Shown here one piece after another: positions 7,952-16,958 of a DNA stretch of 36,318 bases. The position numbers and the translations under genes were made by a program. Below the pieces are notes generated by a model. It was not told the DNA's origin. It saw nothing but the letters and a program-made list of their open reading frames with translations, and ran no database searches. Each line of letters opens with the position of its first letter. Position 1 is the stretch's first letter. The stretch is from positions 1-36,318 of the forward strand of contig JAKJJQ010000029.1 of the NCBI GenBank assembly GCA_021713415.1. The letters run 5' to 3'. The stretch comes from M0027 sp021713415 (GTDB taxonomy: Bacteria > Pseudomonadota > Gammaproteobacteria > Francisellales > Francisellaceae).

Positions 7952-8887
7952 ATGGATATTGAGAGCATTTCTAATGCAATTGATTATTATTATCAGCATC
8001 ATAATTACTCTATTAAACCACAGTTAATTACTTTGCTAGAACAAGTCATGGATATTGATGAACTAACTGATTATCTATATAAGCAAATTGTAGAGAGTTT
8101 CTATGATTTATTAAATTTCAAAAATATTGACAAATTACTCATAAAAGTATTTTTTCTATCTATTGGACATAATGAAATAAAAGCTAATTTAATTATTTCA
8201 TCACTAGAATTAGTAAGTTATGATCATAGGCTAATAGACTTATTATTGCTTCCAAATAATATTCCTAGAGATGTGACCATTTATTTAAGTACATTAGAAG
8301 AAAATCAATTACTGTTACCTGAAAATATATCATATGCTATTAATAGCTCTGAGCATATCTACTTATTAGCTAATGGTATTCATCAATTAAAGAAAAGCTC
8401 ATTACTATATAATGAGTTCTTTTTACAGTGCATTATGCATTCCCCAGAAAATGCTTATCATCTTGGATTTGGCTTTGCTATTTTAAATAAAAATGACTTA
8501 TTAATTCCTATTGCTATTGAAGTGTTGCTTGAATTTAAATATTGTGCAGAATATGTTGCATTTGGTTTAGCTAAAGCTAAAAAAAATAACCTACTTGATG
8601 AGGATCTAAATTATTATGTAATAGCAGATTATACAGCTGAAAATTGCCAATCACTTTATGATGTTAAAAAAATAGATTTTTCAAAAAAATGGTTAAATCA
8701 AGAAACTAAAAACATACAAGAAACCAACCAAGCATTAACTGATAAATTTACACAATTAAATCATCATGAAACAGGCATTATTAAAAATATCTTAGAATTT
8801 AATTCGCCGTCACATCTTAAATTTTTTGAATATCAGACTAAATTAAAGAAACAGAAAAAAAACTTAGAATTGCTCACTAACCTGTAA
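7952..8887 (+). CDS. Helical-repeat (solenoid) protein, function unknown
   Basis: This is a 311-residue cytoplasmic-type protein with no signal peptide. From about residue 105 to 225 it is built of roughly 30-32-residue units of the form 'aliphatic-Y-x-LAxGixxLkKnxLL...', seen in ANGIHQLKKSSLL, GFGFAILNKNDLL and FGLAKAKKNNLL, with a fainter earlier copy ending in ENQLLLPE. This looks like an alpha-helical solenoid used for protein binding. The last 60 residues are a charged helical tail. The start ATG has AAGGA upstream (aataaggatattta). It diverges from the 1332-aa gene and its 3' end overlaps the opposing gene by 24 bp. Such repeat proteins are common among effectors of intracellular bacteria, but here that is inference. 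Confidence 0.65.
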   Translation: MDIESISNAIDYYYQHHNYSIKPQLITLLEQVMDIDELTDYLYKQIVESFYDLLNFKNIDKLLIKVFFLSIGHNEIKANLIISSLELVSYDHRLIDLLLLPNNIPRDVTIYLSTLEENQLLLPENISYAINSSEHIYLLANGIHQLKKSSLLYNEFFLQCIMHSPENAYHLGFGFAILNKNDLLIPIAIEVLLEFKYCAEYVAFGLAKAKKNNLLDEDLNYYVIADYTAENCQSLYDVKKIDFSKKWLNQETKNIQETNQALTDKFTQLNHHETGIIKNILEFNSPSHLKFFEYQTKLKKQKKNLELLTNL

Positions 8888-9394
8888 CTCTTGAAGAATT
8901 GGTTTGCCAAGCTTTTTAGGTGTTATTTTATAAAATTTTATATTCGATGGTTCCATTTTAAGATCAATTTGAACATTACTTAAAGACTCTAATAGTTGAC
9001 AATAAATACGATGACCCTTCTCTTCAGTTAAAGGATCATGCCATAGTATGCCAATACAACGTTTATTTTGACGTGGTAAATCACGAACAACAATAATAGC
9101 TTTGTTTAATAGTTTGACTTTATATATGTTATTATGCGCTTGGCTTTTAGTACATGTTGGCTTAAGCTGAACTTTGGTTATGCCATTACTAACAATATTT
9201 AAGATATTCCTTTCTTTATCATTTTTAATCTGCCAGCACTCTGCTTTCTCAATTGCATAATATGATTGAGGATTATTATTATTAAAATGAAGTGTTAGTT
9301 CTGTATTATGATTTGATTTAGCAAAAACAACACTACTTGTTAATAAAAACGCACTCGAAATTGTTAATATAATTTTACTAAATATTTTTTTCAT
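8864..9394 (-). CDS. Small secreted protein, unknown function
   Basis: The protein has 176 residues. Residues 1-25 (MKKIFSKI, then a hydrophobic run, ending SVVFA-KS) are a clear Sec signal peptide with an AxA-like cleavage site. The mature part is about 150 residues with four cysteines (CW, CTK, CIG and CQLL), so up to two disulfides. No lipobox is present, so it is probably periplasmic or secreted. No family is recognised. Its stop lies 24 bp inside the end of the opposing solenoid gene, a tail-to-tail overlap. Confidence 0.7.
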   Translation of the reverse strand: MKKIFSKIILTISSAFLLTSSVVFAKSNHNTELTLHFNNNNPQSYYAIEKAECWQIKNDKERNILNIVSNGITKVQLKPTCTKSQAHNNIYKVKLLNKAIIVVRDLPRQNKRCIGILWHDPLTEEKGHRIYCQLLESLSNVQIDLKMEPSNIKFYKITPKKLGKPILQELQVSEQF

Positions 9395-9498
9395 AAAAGC
9401 TTCTTTTTTTACCTTCCATATAAAGTATAGTATAAAGAAACATCATTAAATACAATTTTTTATAGCATACAATAATCAGTATTATTAATAAAAATTAA

Positions 9499-10935
9499 CT
9501 AACTTGCCGTTAGTTGATGAATAACTTTCGGTGCTCGAATTGTATAAATAAGCATACACAATACGCCTAAACTACTAACTAGCATATAAATACAATAAGA
9601 ATAATCTGGTAATGCTGTATTCCAATTAAGTTCAAAGTGACCGCTTGAAGCGATCAATACAGATGCAATAATAGCAACAGCAAAACTGCTACCTAGTTGG
9701 ATAATAGCACTATTAATTGTTGTTCCTGCAGATACACTTTCTTCATCTAAGCCTTTATAAACCCCTGTATTTGTGATTGTGATAAAACCACTGATTGCCC
9801 AACCTATGATAAACCCAAGAATGATAAAGGTAATTAAATTAAAATAAAGAAAGTTTAGTGCTAACAATAAATTAATACAAAATATCAAGGTTAATAAGAT
9901 AATCATAAATCGTTTGTATAACCATCGAGTTAACAGTGGTTTAATCGTTCGCTTAGCAATCCAACTACCAATAACTACAGGAAACATAACCATCCCTGAG
10001 TCAAAAGCTGAAAAACCATGTTTTGTCTGTAAATATAATGGAAATAAGAAATTAAAGCCCATTAAGAATAATCTAAGTAAAACATTCATGTTTGCAAAAA
10101 ATCTAAATAATGGATCTTTAAATAATCTGATATCAACAATAGGATTTTCTTTTTTCAGTGCATAAAAAACGTAGCTAGTCATTAATATAATACTAATACA
10201 TATGGCAATAAGCTTTAGTTTCCAGCTAATACTTGGCTCAACTAATGTATCCATAACAAATAACATTAAAGCTAATGATATGCTTAGCATTAAGAAGCCG
10301 AACAAGTCAAATTTAGTTTTTAAAGGCTGCCTTAGTTTTGGAAAAAATCGATGTAAAGCCCAAATTGCAAATAATCCAATTGGCACATTAATAAAAAATA
10401 TAACCCGCCAGTTTAACCATGTTGTAATTGCCCCACCAACAATAGGACCTAATAGTGGTCCAATAATAACAATTGTTGCAATAAAAGACAGTGCTGATAC
10501 TAATTTATGCGGAAAGAGCCTGACCATAATTAATCGCCCTATTGGCATAGCAAATGCACCAAACACCCCTTGAAATGCTCTTGCAACAACAAGGCTTACT
10601 TCTCCGTGAGCCATTCCACAAGCAACTGAAGATAAAACAAAGCCTAAGGTTGCTAAAGATAAAACTCTAATAACACCAAATCGATCAGCCATCCAAGCAG
10701 CGCAAGGAATGAACATCCCTAAAGTTAACAAATATATTGTAATGGCAACTTTTAACTGAATCGGGTTAATTTTAAAATCAAAGGCTATTTGAGGCAATGC
10801 CGTATTTAAAACACTGGTATCAATTAACTCCATTATCATAATAAAGCAAATGGTTAATAAAATAAGCTTCTCTTTTGCATCAAAAGTTGAAATTTTATTA
10901 TTTTTAGTTTTTTCATTTTTAATCGTCTTTGACAT
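9499..10935 (-). CDS. MFS drug/solute exporter, DHA2 (EmrB/QacA) family
   Basis: This is an inner-membrane proton-driven exporter. After a charged N-terminal tail, the first helix contains ELIDTSVLNTALP, the usual DHA2 opening with Asp in motif D1. WMADRFGVIRVL is motif A between helices 2 and 3, ARAFQGVFGA is the motif-B region, and GPLLGPIVGGAI is motif C typical of antiporters. WRVIFFINVPIG follows, as expected for DHA2. The length of 478 residues is close to the 14-helix norm. The gene stands alone, with AGGGGG just upstream of its ATG, and diverges from dusA across 139 bp. The substrate cannot be told from sequence. No adjacent EmrA-like or TetR partner is seen. Confidence 0.9.
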   Translation of the reverse strand: MSKTIKNEKTKNNKISTFDAKEKLILLTICFIMIMELIDTSVLNTALPQIAFDFKINPIQLKVAITIYLLTLGMFIPCAAWMADRFGVIRVLSLATLGFVLSSVACGMAHGEVSLVVARAFQGVFGAFAMPIGRLIMVRLFPHKLVSALSFIATIVIIGPLLGPIVGGAITTWLNWRVIFFINVPIGLFAIWALHRFFPKLRQPLKTKFDLFGFLMLSISLALMLFVMDTLVEPSISWKLKLIAICISIILMTSYVFYALKKENPIVDIRLFKDPLFRFFANMNVLLRLFLMGFNFLFPLYLQTKHGFSAFDSGMVMFPVVIGSWIAKRTIKPLLTRWLYKRFMIILLTLIFCINLLLALNFLYFNLITFIILGFIIGWAISGFITITNTGVYKGLDEESVSAGTTINSAIIQLGSSFAVAIIASVLIASSGHFELNWNTALPDYSYCIYMLVSSLGVLCMLIYTIRAPKVIHQLTAS

Positions 10936-11074
10936 AAATACCCCCTACTATTGGGAAAAGAATAAGAAAATTAGATCATTATTCTAAACTTTATATCGAC
11001 TATTTTCAATTTGTGCGTATCATTCTTTATAGGTATTATGCTTATTAAAAATGAAGGTATAATTAGAAATACTA

Positions 11075-12070
11075 ATGACTATTAATTTTAATGAAAACAT
11101 AAGAAAAATTGCTATCGCACCAATGATGGATTGGACAGACCGCCATTATCGCTATTTTATGCGCCTTATTTCAAAACATTGTATGCTTTATACTGAAATG
11201 GTCACAACTGGTGCAATATTAAATAATAAAGATGGTAAACGCTTTTTAGCTTATGATACTTGTGAACACCCAATCACACTTCAATTAGGTGGCAATAATA
11301 TAAACGATCTAGTTGAATGCACAAAAATAGCCGAAGATTATGGTTATGATGAAGTCAATTTGAATGTAGGCTGTCCAAGTGATCGAGTATCATCTGGAGA
11401 ATTTGGCTTATCTTTAATGGCCAAACCTCAACTCGTTGCAGAATGTATTGATGCAATGAAACAAGCTGTATCAATTCCAATCTCAGTTAAAATGCGCACA
11501 GGTTTTGATCATGAGGATAGCTTTGAGCAATTATGTCATTTTGTTGATTTATTAAATCAAATCAATATCGACTATATCTGTATTCATGCACGCAAAGGCT
11601 GGCTGCGCGGATTAAGCCCTAAAGAAAACCGAACTGTTCCACCACTTAACTATGATACCGTTTATCAAATTAAACAACTCTACCCTCACCTACCAATTGG
11701 TATTAATGGTGGCATTACAACATTGACAGAAGCTGAAAATCACCTTCAATCTGTTGATAGCGTTATGATTGGTCGAGCTGCTTATAATACACCTTATTTA
11801 TTTTCAGATGTTGATCAACGTTTTTATAATGAACATGCACATATACCTGAGCGTATGGAAATTATGGAAAACTTCTTTCCTTATGTTGAGAAAGAATTAC
11901 AAAATGGTACAAGATTACACCATATTACCCGACATATTTTAGGCTTATTTCAGGGCATTCCTGGCGCAAGAGCATTTAGACGATACTTAAGTGAACATGC
12001 ACCAACAGTTAGTGATATTGAAATTCTTAAAAATGCATTAAATTTAATTTCAGGGGAAGATGTTGCATGA
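11075..12070 (+). CDS. dusA: tRNA-dihydrouridine(20/20a) synthase DusA
   Basis: This FMN enzyme reduces U20/U20a in the tRNA D-loop using NADPH. The N-terminal APMMDWTDRHYRYFMR is the DusA signature, MVTTGAIL and LQLGGNN follow, and NVGCPSDRV contains the catalytic Cys (C100). KMRTGFDHED and CIHARKGWLRGLSPKENR are further DusA motifs. The C-terminal helical domain contains TRHILGLFQGIPGARAFRRYLSEH. At 331 residues it is full length. The start codon of the downstream tusB-like gene overlaps its stop by 4 bp (ATGA), so the two are probably translated together. Confidence 0.96.
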   Translation: MTINFNENIRKIAIAPMMDWTDRHYRYFMRLISKHCMLYTEMVTTGAILNNKDGKRFLAYDTCEHPITLQLGGNNINDLVECTKIAEDYGYDEVNLNVGCPSDRVSSGEFGLSLMAKPQLVAECIDAMKQAVSIPISVKMRTGFDHEDSFEQLCHFVDLLNQINIDYICIHARKGWLRGLSPKENRTVPPLNYDTVYQIKQLYPHLPIGINGGITTLTEAENHLQSVDSVMIGRAAYNTPYLFSDVDQRFYNEHAHIPERMEIMENFFPYVEKELQNGTRLHHITRHILGLFQGIPGARAFRRYLSEHAPTVSDIEILKNALNLISGEDVA

Positions 12071-12363
12071 TTTTACATATACTTAACTCAACATCACAAA
12101 AAGCATTAAATGACTTAGAAAGTGTAATTAATCACAATGATGCACTTATTTTAATAGAAGATGCAATATACCTACCTTACTTTTACACTGATTTATTAAA
12201 GCCTTTTAAAGAATTTTCTATTTATCTTTTAGATAGTGATGCAAAAACTCGCGGAATTAACCAAGAGCTAAACTGTGATCGTTTTTCTTTTGTACTGGCG
12301 GATTACGCCCAATTTGTAATACTTTGTTGTCAATATGATAAAACGATTAGCTGGTGTAAGTAA
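12067..12363 (+). CDS. tusB: TusB/DsrH-like sulfur-relay protein
   Basis: TusB is a subunit of the TusBCD relay that passes sulfur to MnmA for 2-thiolation of tRNA U34. The 98-residue product begins MILHILNSTS and continues to DALILIEDAIYLPYF, matching the 'LH.l..S' and 'l.l.eDg...' strands of TusB/DsrH. Near the end comes DYAQFVILCCQYDKTISWCK, like the family's Y..FV.L......SW tail. It overlaps dusA by ATGA. No tusC, tusD or tusE is seen here. MnmC (31869-33806), which acts on the same wobble uridine, is in the same window but not linked. Confidence 0.8.
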   Translation: MILHILNSTSQKALNDLESVINHNDALILIEDAIYLPYFYTDLLKPFKEFSIYLLDSDAKTRGINQELNCDRFSFVLADYAQFVILCCQYDKTISWCK

Positions 12364-12491
12364 TTACCTCTTTAAAAAGAATATCTAAAAATACCCTACC
12401 TACTTTTAAGTATTAATTTCGTAAAACTTTTCAAGTTAAATCAATGAAATATTTCTAAGTTTTATTAATAGCTATATATTTAGTATCATAA

Positions 12492-12509
12492 TTATATGAC
12501 ATTTTATAA
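12492..12509 (+). promoter_or_regulatory. Putative shared promoter/regulator site upstream of the caspase-like gene
   Basis: TTATATGACATTTTATAA, followed by T to give a perfect TATAAT, ends 28 nt before the ATG at 12538. It fits TTATWTGACNNNTTATAA with the same spacing as the sites at 3615 and 7847. An alternative upstream ATG at 12496 lies inside this motif, another reason to prefer the ATG at 12538. Confidence 0.4.
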
Positions 12510-12537
12510 TCATACAAACTTTATAAAAAGGAAAATA

Positions 12538-13692
12538 ATGAAAAAGGAATATTTTTTGTATGCGCTAGCAGGAATTGCAGCATCTTTGACAACTATTTAC
12601 CTATATAAAAAACTAAATAAAAAAGAAAAACCTATTGATAACTTACTGATTACTTGTACAGATACCTTACAGTTATCAAATTTTAAACAATTAGTTCTAC
12701 TTGTTGAAGATAAATCATTTCATAAAAAATATCATAATCTTTTGAAATTATTCGAAGAACATAATAAAAATGATGCTTTTTTAATTAAACTTGAGGCTGA
12801 TAAAAGAAATTTAATCAATATCGAAAGTAACCCTATATTTAGATATTCATCTATGTTTAGAAGATCATATTTAACTCAAATGATCCATAGTTTTTCACAA
12901 GAAATAAAACAAAATTCACTAGAAATTATGGCCTATTTAGATGATAAAATGTTTATGAATGATTTGAAAAATGAATTAAAAAAACAAGGTGTTTTATTTA
13001 TCCCTTACACAACTAAATATTCTGTAATGAAGGCCTACCATCATATTTCAGATGAGCTACAAAAACATAAGTTTAAAGACTTAAACTTTTTATGCTGGTC
13101 ACACGGTCATGGCACACCTTTTGATCATTTTGCTAATTTATCAGCCATACTTGTAAAAGATATATTAAACCAATTAAATGATCGTGATATTACGGCTAAA
13201 GTAATCTTACTGGGAACCTGTTTTAGTGCATCTTTTCTAACTAACTTTTCTCAAATACAATCAGAAAAAAGTATTGTGCTATCTCACTCTGGACCAAGCA
13301 CGAATGATTATTTATCAACACTCTCTTATTTCCTACTTAGAAAAAATTGGCTTCACTCAACTAACATAAATGATCAATATCAGCATTTATTAAAACTAAA
13401 CCCAATCAATTACTCCGATGAAGATGAATCTCAGTGTATTACAATTGGTGATCAAACTTTTACAGGAGATGTAATACAAACACAACCACATATGTGTAAT
13501 GATGATTTACTGATGATTAAATTGATTAATCAATTTAATCAAACCCAGATTATTGATTTAAGCCAAAAAGAATTTGTAAATTTAGTGAATATAATGGTTA
13601 GTCAATTGTTCGAAGATGAACTATCCAAAAATGAATTATTATTTTATCAGCAACAATCTCCCTCTACCTCGCAAAATCAAATGACTTGTTAA
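12538..13692 (+). CDS. Membrane-anchored caspase-like (clan CD) putative cysteine peptidase
   Basis: The start at 12538 has AAAGGA upstream. It gives a 384-residue protein with one N-terminal membrane helix (YFLYALAGIAASLTTIYLY, residues 5-23) followed by Lys-rich residues, so the bulk is probably cytoplasmic. Hydrophobic NFLCWSHGHGTPF (about 183-195) precedes KVILLGTCFSASF (221-233). The His-Gly and Cys-Ser placements, H189 or H191 and C228, are 37-39 residues apart. They match the His/Cys dyad layout of clan CD peptidases such as legumain and caspases. The family is not recognised and activity is unproven. The upstream motif is shared with two effector-like genes. Confidence 0.55.
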   Translation: MKKEYFLYALAGIAASLTTIYLYKKLNKKEKPIDNLLITCTDTLQLSNFKQLVLLVEDKSFHKKYHNLLKLFEEHNKNDAFLIKLEADKRNLINIESNPIFRYSSMFRRSYLTQMIHSFSQEIKQNSLEIMAYLDDKMFMNDLKNELKKQGVLFIPYTTKYSVMKAYHHISDELQKHKFKDLNFLCWSHGHGTPFDHFANLSAILVKDILNQLNDRDITAKVILLGTCFSASFLTNFSQIQSEKSIVLSHSGPSTNDYLSTLSYFLLRKNWLHSTNINDQYQHLLKLNPINYSDEDESQCITIGDQTFTGDVIQTQPHMCNDDLLMIKLINQFNQTQIIDLSQKEFVNLVNIMVSQLFEDELSKNELLFYQQQSPSTSQNQMTC

Positions 13693-13703
13693 CTGATAAA
13701 AAG

Positions 13704-14885
13704 CTATATTACCTTCTTAATCCATTCGAACATTTTGGCATAAAATATTTTTGGTGCTAATGGTTGGCAATGCCCTCCAGTTGCTTCTTGTTGTTTAAAT
13801 TGATAGTACTCTTTTTCAACTGTTAATTGATCATAAAATTTTATAGCTTGTCCTTTTGATAAATATTCCTCTTCATTATCAAATACCATGGTAGAGGATG
13901 TGATATTCTTAATTTCATCATAAATATCATAGTCTTTTAATATTGAACAAAAGTCTTTATAGCCATCAACACCATAACGCCATAATCTGCTATTAAACAT
14001 AAATTTTAAATCTTTATCCAATGTTTGACTTAAAGTATCTTCAATCGCTTTATATAAGGGAATATTGCCTGCTGTCCCTTTTAAAAATGAATTTTTTAAA
14101 TTATCTAACATACCGTATTGTGCTGGATCTAATACGATTGCTTTTAATTTTTTCTCTTTTGTTGCTGCCTTTGCCGCTAAATAGCCACCAAAACTTTTTC
14201 CATAATAAATAATATTATTCATATCAATAGAAGCATAATTACTGAGTTGGTCTATGACTGTTTTGATCACTTCATCCCAATTAGGTGTAAATGGCGTGCC
14301 TTGTAATCGCAATACACTACCCTGACCAGGCCCTTCAAATGTTAAACAGTGATAACCTCTAATATAAGCTTCATAAGCAGTTGTAAATGCTTCTTCTTTG
14401 GTACCATCACCACCTGCACAATTAATTACAATAGGGCATTGAGTATTTTTTAAATCCGGCTGCAAATATAAATAAGCTGGTAGATTAATATTTTTATAGG
14501 GAATGTTAATAGTTTTGTAGTTTAAATTAGAGAATCTTAAAGCCTTATTAAAAGCAGCAGTACTGCTTTCAAGCAATGAATCTATACGCTTATCAGAAGG
14601 ATTATCTTCAAGGAAAAAATATGCAGCTCTGTAATAAGTAGAAGCTCTTAAATAAGCACCATAAGCACTATTATATTCATTTCTATCATCATAGAATACT
14701 GCAAGTTTATGTGTATCTTCAGCTAAAGCAGACCATGCATCATACCATGTATTAAAGTTAGCTAAATTAAGCTTCTCAGTTATTATAGAAAAGCAATCAC
14801 TTAATTCAGCTGCTTGATAGTTAATTTGCCCTAAAACTCGCACAAATTGTGCATTAAAAAGTTTTCCTTTAACAAACTCTATCAC
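13704..14885 (-). CDS. Alpha/beta hydrolase (FrsA/DHPON-hydrolase-like)
   Basis: This serine hydrolase has 393 residues. The first 125 or so residues are helical, as in the lid of 2,6-dihydropseudooxynicotine hydrolase-type enzymes. The core starts at CPIVINCAGGDGTKEE, which holds the oxyanion strand. FEGPGQG and the nucleophile elbow GKSFGG (S231) follow. The acid is probably D336 in MVFDNEEEYLS and the base H372 in GGHCQ. The natural substrate is not predictable; esters, amides or C-C bonds are all possible in this group. It is monocistronic between the caspase-like gene (convergent, 11 bp apart) and ald. Confidence 0.85.
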   Translation of the reverse strand: MIEFVKGKLFNAQFVRVLGQINYQAAELSDCFSIITEKLNLANFNTWYDAWSALAEDTHKLAVFYDDRNEYNSAYGAYLRASTYYRAAYFFLEDNPSDKRIDSLLESSTAAFNKALRFSNLNYKTINIPYKNINLPAYLYLQPDLKNTQCPIVINCAGGDGTKEEAFTTAYEAYIRGYHCLTFEGPGQGSVLRLQGTPFTPNWDEVIKTVIDQLSNYASIDMNNIIYYGKSFGGYLAAKAATKEKKLKAIVLDPAQYGMLDNLKNSFLKGTAGNIPLYKAIEDTLSQTLDKDLKFMFNSRLWRYGVDGYKDFCSILKDYDIYDEIKNITSSTMVFDNEEEYLSKGQAIKFYDQLTVEKEYYQFKQQEATGGHCQPLAPKIFYAKMFEWIKKVI

Positions 14886-14939
14886 TTATTATTTTTCCTT
14901 AAAAATAAAGATAATGTTCAAATAAAACACCAAGATAGC

Positions 14940-16082
14940 CTAAACCTCACAAACATCCGTTTGTGAAATTGCTTCTTTTGCATCTACATATTGATAGTCT
15001 AAAGCTTCCGCTACTGCTTGGCATGTAATTTGGCCATGATGCACATTTAAACCATTTCTTAAGTGTTCATCATTTAATAATGCTTTTTTATATCCTTGAT
15101 TTGCAAGTTTAAGCACAAATGGTAATGTTGCATTATTAAGTGCTAAAGTAGAAGTTCTCGCAACAGCGCCTGGCATATTTGCTACACAGTAATGCACAAC
15201 ACCTTCTTCTACAAATGTAGGATCATCATGTGTAGTTGCCTTAGATGTTTCAAAACAACCACCTTGGTCAATTGCTACATCAACTAACACTGCACCTTTT
15301 TTCATCTTTTTAAGCATATTTCTAGTCACTAATTTTGGAGCTGCTGCGCCTGGAATTAATACTGCACCAACAACAAGTTCAGCATTTGTAACGTAATGTT
15401 CAAGATTTTCCTGAGTAGAGTAAATTGTATTTAGTTTAGGACCAAAGTAATCATCCAATTCTTTTAAGCGATCTAGTGAACGTTCAAGAACCGTTACACG
15501 AGCTTCCATACCAATAGCCATACGAATAGCATTTAAACCAACAATACCACCACCAATGACAACCACATGTGCAGGCTCAACACCAGGAACACCACCTAAT
15601 AATACACCACAGCCTCCTTGAGCTCTTTCAAGACAATGTGCGCCTGCCTGAATAGATAAACGCCCTGCAACTTCACTCATAGGTGTTAATAGCGGTAAAC
15701 GACCAAATCTATCCGTTACTGTCTCATAAGCAATTGCAACAGAATTTGATTGAATTAGCAGTTCAGTTTGTTGTGGATCTGGTGCTAAGTGAAGATAAGT
15801 AAATAATATTTGCCCTTCTCTTAACATTTTACACTCATTAGGCTGAGGCTCTTTAACTTTAACAATCATTTCAGCACGTGAAAAAATCTCTGCTGCTGTA
15901 TCAATAATTTCAGCACCTGCATCACGGTATAAATGATCATGAAAGCCAATTGCTTCACCTGCATTTTTTTCTATCATTACTTTATGTCCATGATGAACTA
16001 ATTCACGTACACTTCCAGGTGTAAGACCAACACGGTATTCACGATTCTTAATTTCTTTAGGTACACCAATAATCATTGACAT
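14940..16082 (-). CDS. ald: Alanine dehydrogenase
   Basis: Ald catalyses NAD-dependent interconversion of L-alanine with pyruvate and ammonia, letting alanine serve as a carbon and nitrogen source. The N-terminal MIIGVPKEIKNREYRVGLTP is diagnostic. Catalytic Lys (in VKVKEPQ, K77) and His (in TYLHLAPD, H98) correspond to K75/H96 of the Mycobacterium enzyme. VVIGGGIVGLNA is the Rossmann NAD loop, and VLVDVAIDQGGCFE carries the conserved Asp. The length of 380 is slightly above the usual ~371. The ATG follows AAGGAGCATA. It fits with the amino-acid permeases in the window. Confidence 0.96.
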   Translation of the reverse strand: MSMIIGVPKEIKNREYRVGLTPGSVRELVHHGHKVMIEKNAGEAIGFHDHLYRDAGAEIIDTAAEIFSRAEMIVKVKEPQPNECKMLREGQILFTYLHLAPDPQQTELLIQSNSVAIAYETVTDRFGRLPLLTPMSEVAGRLSIQAGAHCLERAQGGCGVLLGGVPGVEPAHVVVIGGGIVGLNAIRMAIGMEARVTVLERSLDRLKELDDYFGPKLNTIYSTQENLEHYVTNAELVVGAVLIPGAAAPKLVTRNMLKKMKKGAVLVDVAIDQGGCFETSKATTHDDPTFVEEGVVHYCVANMPGAVARTSTLALNNATLPFVLKLANQGYKKALLNDEHLRNGLNVHHGQITCQAVAEALDYQYVDAKEAISQTDVCEV

Positions 16083-16254
16083 TATGCTCCTTACTATTCA
16101 GTTAATGCATCATTTAAAATTGACACCTATTGTGCGATGAAGTTTAAACTTTGAAAAGAAAAATATAAACATATAGAAAAATCTTTTTTAAAACAGATAG
16201 ATCAATGCTATTTTTTTGTGCAGTAGCGTTAAAATTGAATAAAAATTAGTTTAT

Positions 16255-16875
16255 TTATTCAAATACTGAAACATCACCACTGCCATAACGTAAAATTTCA
16301 TAAGGAGAAACGGATAAATCAATTACAGTAGTTGGCTCATAACCACAATAACCGCAGTCTAAAATATAGTTTAAATCATTATTTAAATGCTCAGTAACAT
16401 CTTCTGCATATATTAATGGTTCTTTTTCACCGGGCAGTATTAGAGTTGTACTTAAAATAGGCTCACCTAATGTTTCACTTAATGCTAAGGGTATTGGGTG
16501 ATCTGGAATCCGAATACCTACCGTTTTCTTTGATTTATTTAACATCAAAGTTGGTACTTTTGATGTAGCAGCTAAAATAAATGTATAGCTTCCAGGTGTG
16601 GAACGCTTTAATAGTCGATAAGTTGGATTATCTACTCGAGCATAAACTGATATTTCAGATAAATCTCTACAAATTAATGTAAAATTATGTTTATCATCCA
16701 ATTGACGAATTTTTTTGATTCTTTGTAATGGTTTTTTTAGTCCCATTTTGCAGCCTAGCGCATAGCCAGAATCAGTTGGATATGCAATGACAGCCCCTTC
16801 TTTTAAAGAGTCAGCTATCTCATCTAGTAACCTTTGTTGAGGTTTATTTGCATTAATTTCTATAAATTGACTCAT
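16255..16875 (-). CDS. yciO: YciO-type Sua5/YrdC-family protein
   Basis: This is a YrdC-domain protein related to threonylcarbamoyl-AMP synthase (t6A37 tRNA modification pathway). The 206-residue product has AYPTDSGYALGC, FTLICRDLSEIS, SYTFILAAT and VGIRIPDHPI, all typical of the YciO branch, which is distinct from TsaC and Sua5 by its ~200-residue length and lack of a C-terminal Sua5 domain. The exact in vivo role of YciO is not settled. It diverges from yciB, its neighbour also in many other gammaproteobacteria, across an 83-bp gap. Confidence 0.92.
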   Translation of the reverse strand: MSQFIEINANKPQQRLLDEIADSLKEGAVIAYPTDSGYALGCKMGLKKPLQRIKKIRQLDDKHNFTLICRDLSEISVYARVDNPTYRLLKRSTPGSYTFILAATSKVPTLMLNKSKKTVGIRIPDHPIPLALSETLGEPILSTTLILPGEKEPLIYAEDVTEHLNNDLNYILDCGYCGYEPTTVIDLSVSPYEILRYGSGDVSVFE

Positions 16876-16958
16876 GCAACTATCCTGAAAATCATTTACA
16901 ATGCTTAATTAAAGAAAATGCATTGTAGCATTATATGAATAAGAATTAGAGGTAATTT

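Noticed and set aside
12496..12537. Upstream ATG of the caspase-like gene
   Set aside because: It lies within the putative promoter motif and lacks a ribosome site; AAAGGA precedes 12538.
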